Assembly: GCA_009779045.1 (NCBI GenBank)
Contig: WREZ01000083.1
Coordinates: 1 to 5,980, forward strand
From: Candidatus Bathycorpusculum sp.
GTDB taxonomy: Archaea; Thermoproteota; Bathyarchaeia; Bathyarchaeales; Bathycorpusculaceae
DNA: 5,980 bases
Direction: 5' to 3'
In this document: positions 4,538 through 5,980 of the stretch, piece after piece
Position numbering within the stretch: position 1 is the first letter of the stretch
Layout of the letters: every line of letters starts with the position of its first letter
The notes under the pieces: generated by a model
Databases searched by the model: none
Told to the model about the DNA's origin: nothing
The model's input: the letters and a program-made list of their open reading frames with translations, nothing else
Position numbers and translations under genes: made by a program

Positions 4538-5980
4538 TTAGTTTTCGTTTAGTCCGTTGACTTTGATGTTGTTTTTTTCAATCATATTTTTTGTTTCTTC
4601 ATCAAACAGACCAAAGCTATGTTCTTCTAGGTAATTTCTTGCGCAAAGATAGCGTTTACCACCTACCGACTTAAGTCTAAAACGCCAACCCGCACTCACA
4701 AAAGTCAGTATTGAACGTTCTTTAGATGTGTCACCTACCGATTGTTGCTGACTAATTTCAGATTCCTTTAAAGAAGAAGACTTTGTTATTTTTGAAGAAT
4801 ATTCAAGAAGTGGGCTGGGTAGATCTGCAGACTGCTCAATATCTTCAAGTTCAAAATGCTGTTGGTTGTCTTTGGGGATGTTGTTTTGTTGGTTGTTGAG
4901 TGTGTTTATGATTTCTATGGTTGCCATTTCGGGGTGGTTAGGTTCAAATTTGGCGGCATTAGCTACTAATGTGGCGTTCCATTCCCAAAGCTTCTCTTGT
5001 AGCTTTTTCTCATCGCTTTGGCTGGGTACGATGAACACTGTGGGAAAGCCCATTTTTCGGTTACGCTGATAATTACTCTCTAGTCTATCCCAATGTCTTT
5101 GTGGATAGCATTCCACTTCCACAGCAAAGCTACGTGGGTAATCCCATTGCGTGTGGTCTATGTAGCCCTTCGCACCATCAACCCTTGCAGCAGGTAGTGT
5201 AGGTGTAACGTAGAGGTCTGCGAGGCTTTCATCGGTTTCGCCATCGTCTATGCGTACAATCCAGCCGTTCTGCCAATAAATTTTGCGTTGCGTCATAATA
5301 GCCAAAATATGATTAACACCACCTGCCTTCTCACCTCTAAACGTAGTATCCAAAAGCCGCTTAGCCTTACGGTCACTTAGATCTAAGCGCCACAACCGTG
5401 TACGTACCTCTTTAGCTCGTAGCTCTTTTTTGCCATACGCATAGGTCTCTTCGCGTAGTTGGCGTACGGTTTCTTCTTTAACACTTAGCCAAGCCTCTCG
5501 TTTGTTGTTGTCTACTGCGAGGTTTTTTAGCGCATTTGCAAAACCCATATCGCTGAGCACATAGGGCTTAGGTTTGGTTGGATCATACAAAAGCTGCTTC
5601 TGCAAAGCTTCCTCATCCATTGAACCCCCATTTAGTCGAATTGTTAGAAGGATTACCCATTCAGCGGGTGTGACGGCCCAATCTAGAAAGGCGCTTTGCA
5701 CTGATTGGTTTTTAACTTGCCCCATCAGCTCATCTACATCAACTTGTTGACCGTATTTTTTAAGACTATAACAGATTACAGCCTCAGGGTTGTTGGGGCC
5801 TGTTTTGTAGTCGAGGGTTTCTAGGACTTGGTATTCGCGGTTGCCTTTGAAGGGTGTGGAGACAAAGAACAGGTAACGGGGTAGGTTCATTAGGGTTTGG
5901 TAGCCGTAGGTTTTGGGGTAAAACTTTTCAAGTGCTCTAGCAGTATCCTCCCCAACTCTAAACGATACAATGGTTTCACA
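4538..5980 (-). CDS. VirD4/TraG-like coupling protein, C-terminal part with long extension (partial at right edge)
   Basis: The frame stays open from the stop at 4538 to the right edge, 480 codons. The ATG at 5890 is internal: 30 in-frame codons before it read ETIVSFRVGEDTARAL and continue into LMNLPRYLFFVSTPFKG. That pattern (TIVSFRVG, then xNLPxY) is the closing part of VirD4/TraG-type ATPases, which link DNA to the secretion channel. The Walker motifs must lie beyond the window. About 420 residues of extension follow. Fragment residues 60-240 are helical and charged and may include winged-helix DNA-binding units. Residues 265-330 contain DGAKGYIDHT, FAVEVE (288-290 EVE) and ESNYQRNRKMGFPTVFIV, resembling PD-(D/E)XK nuclease-like folds but without the usual lysine. 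Residues 365-420 are a Gln/Ser-rich linker. Residues 423-470 form a small basic domain (GWRFRLK, GKRYLCARNYLEEHSFGLFDEE) like DNA-binding tails of other mobile-element proteins. The ATPase-end call is good; the extension domains are tentative. Confidence 0.78.
   Translation of the reverse strand, partial: CETIVSFRVGEDTARALEKFYPKTYGYQTLMNLPRYLFFVSTPFKGNREYQVLETLDYKTGPNNPEAVICYSLKKYGQQVDVDELMGQVKNQSVQSAFLDWAVTPAEWVILLTIRLNGGSMDEEALQKQLLYDPTKPKPYVLSDMGFANALKNLAVDNNKREAWLSVKEETVRQLREETYAYGKKELRAKEVRTRLWRLDLSDRKAKRLLDTTFRGEKAGGVNHILAIMTQRKIYWQNGWIVRIDDGETDESLADLYVTPTLPAARVDGAKGYIDHTQWDYPRSFAVEVECYPQRHWDRLESNYQRNRKMGFPTVFIVPSQSDEKKLQEKLWEWNATLVANAAKFEPNHPEMATIEIINTLNNQQNNIPKDNQQHFELEDIEQSADLPSPLLEYSSKITKSSSLKESEISQQQSVGDTSKERSILTFVSAGWRFRLKSVGGKRYLCARNYLEEHSFGLFDEETKNMIEKNNIKVNGLNEN

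Noticed and set aside
5888..5890. ATG as the start of a 450-residue protein
   Set aside because: The frame runs on upstream for 30 more codons to the window edge and encodes the conserved SFRVG block of coupling proteins, so this methionine is internal.

Overview
This window looks like part of a conjugative element, either an integrated element or a plasmid, most likely from an archaeon. The evidence is a type IV secretion core made of a coupling-protein-type ATPase, a PrgI/VirB3-like inner-membrane protein and a VirB4-type ATPase, together with an ArdA antirestriction gene. The archaeal assignment is an inference. It rests on the style of the PrgI and VirB4 proteins, AT-rich TATA-like boxes rather than paired -35/-10 elements, and U-tracts without clear hairpins after stop codons. 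A bacterial host cannot be excluded without a search. No rRNA, tRNA, CRISPR array, integrase or relaxase was seen.

Every gene I can support lies on the minus strand, so the window reads right to left. From 5980 to 4538 is the C-terminal part of a VirD4/TraG-like coupling protein. Its frame is still open at the right edge, and the ATG at 5890 is internal. From 4381 to 3347 is an unrecognised, noticeably AT-rich gene of 344 residues. From 3346 to 2690 is a gene-free, repeat-rich stretch with two copies of an imperfect repeat of about 80 bp and seven GTTTTCCC-like motifs. From 2689 to 2015 is ardA. From 2014 to about 1640 is a second gene-free stretch, carrying a TATA-like box flanked by two near-identical 14-bp palindromes. 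From 1636 to 980 is the PrgI-like gene, overlapping by 23 bp the VirB4-type gene. The VirB4 gene starts at 1002 and leaves the window at position 1, just after its Walker A motif.

In the likely working model, the coupling protein brings DNA to the channel, PrgI and VirB4 form its inner-membrane motor, and ArdA shields incoming DNA from type I restriction. The AT-rich gene and ardA sit between the coupling protein and the channel genes, where cargo is often found. The paired palindromes suggest that the PrgI-VirB4 operon is controlled by a DNA-binding regulator encoded elsewhere. The stretches I consider new are the unrecognised cargo gene, the repeat-rich non-coding region, the palindrome pair, the Ig-like tail on the PrgI-type protein and the long tail on the coupling protein.
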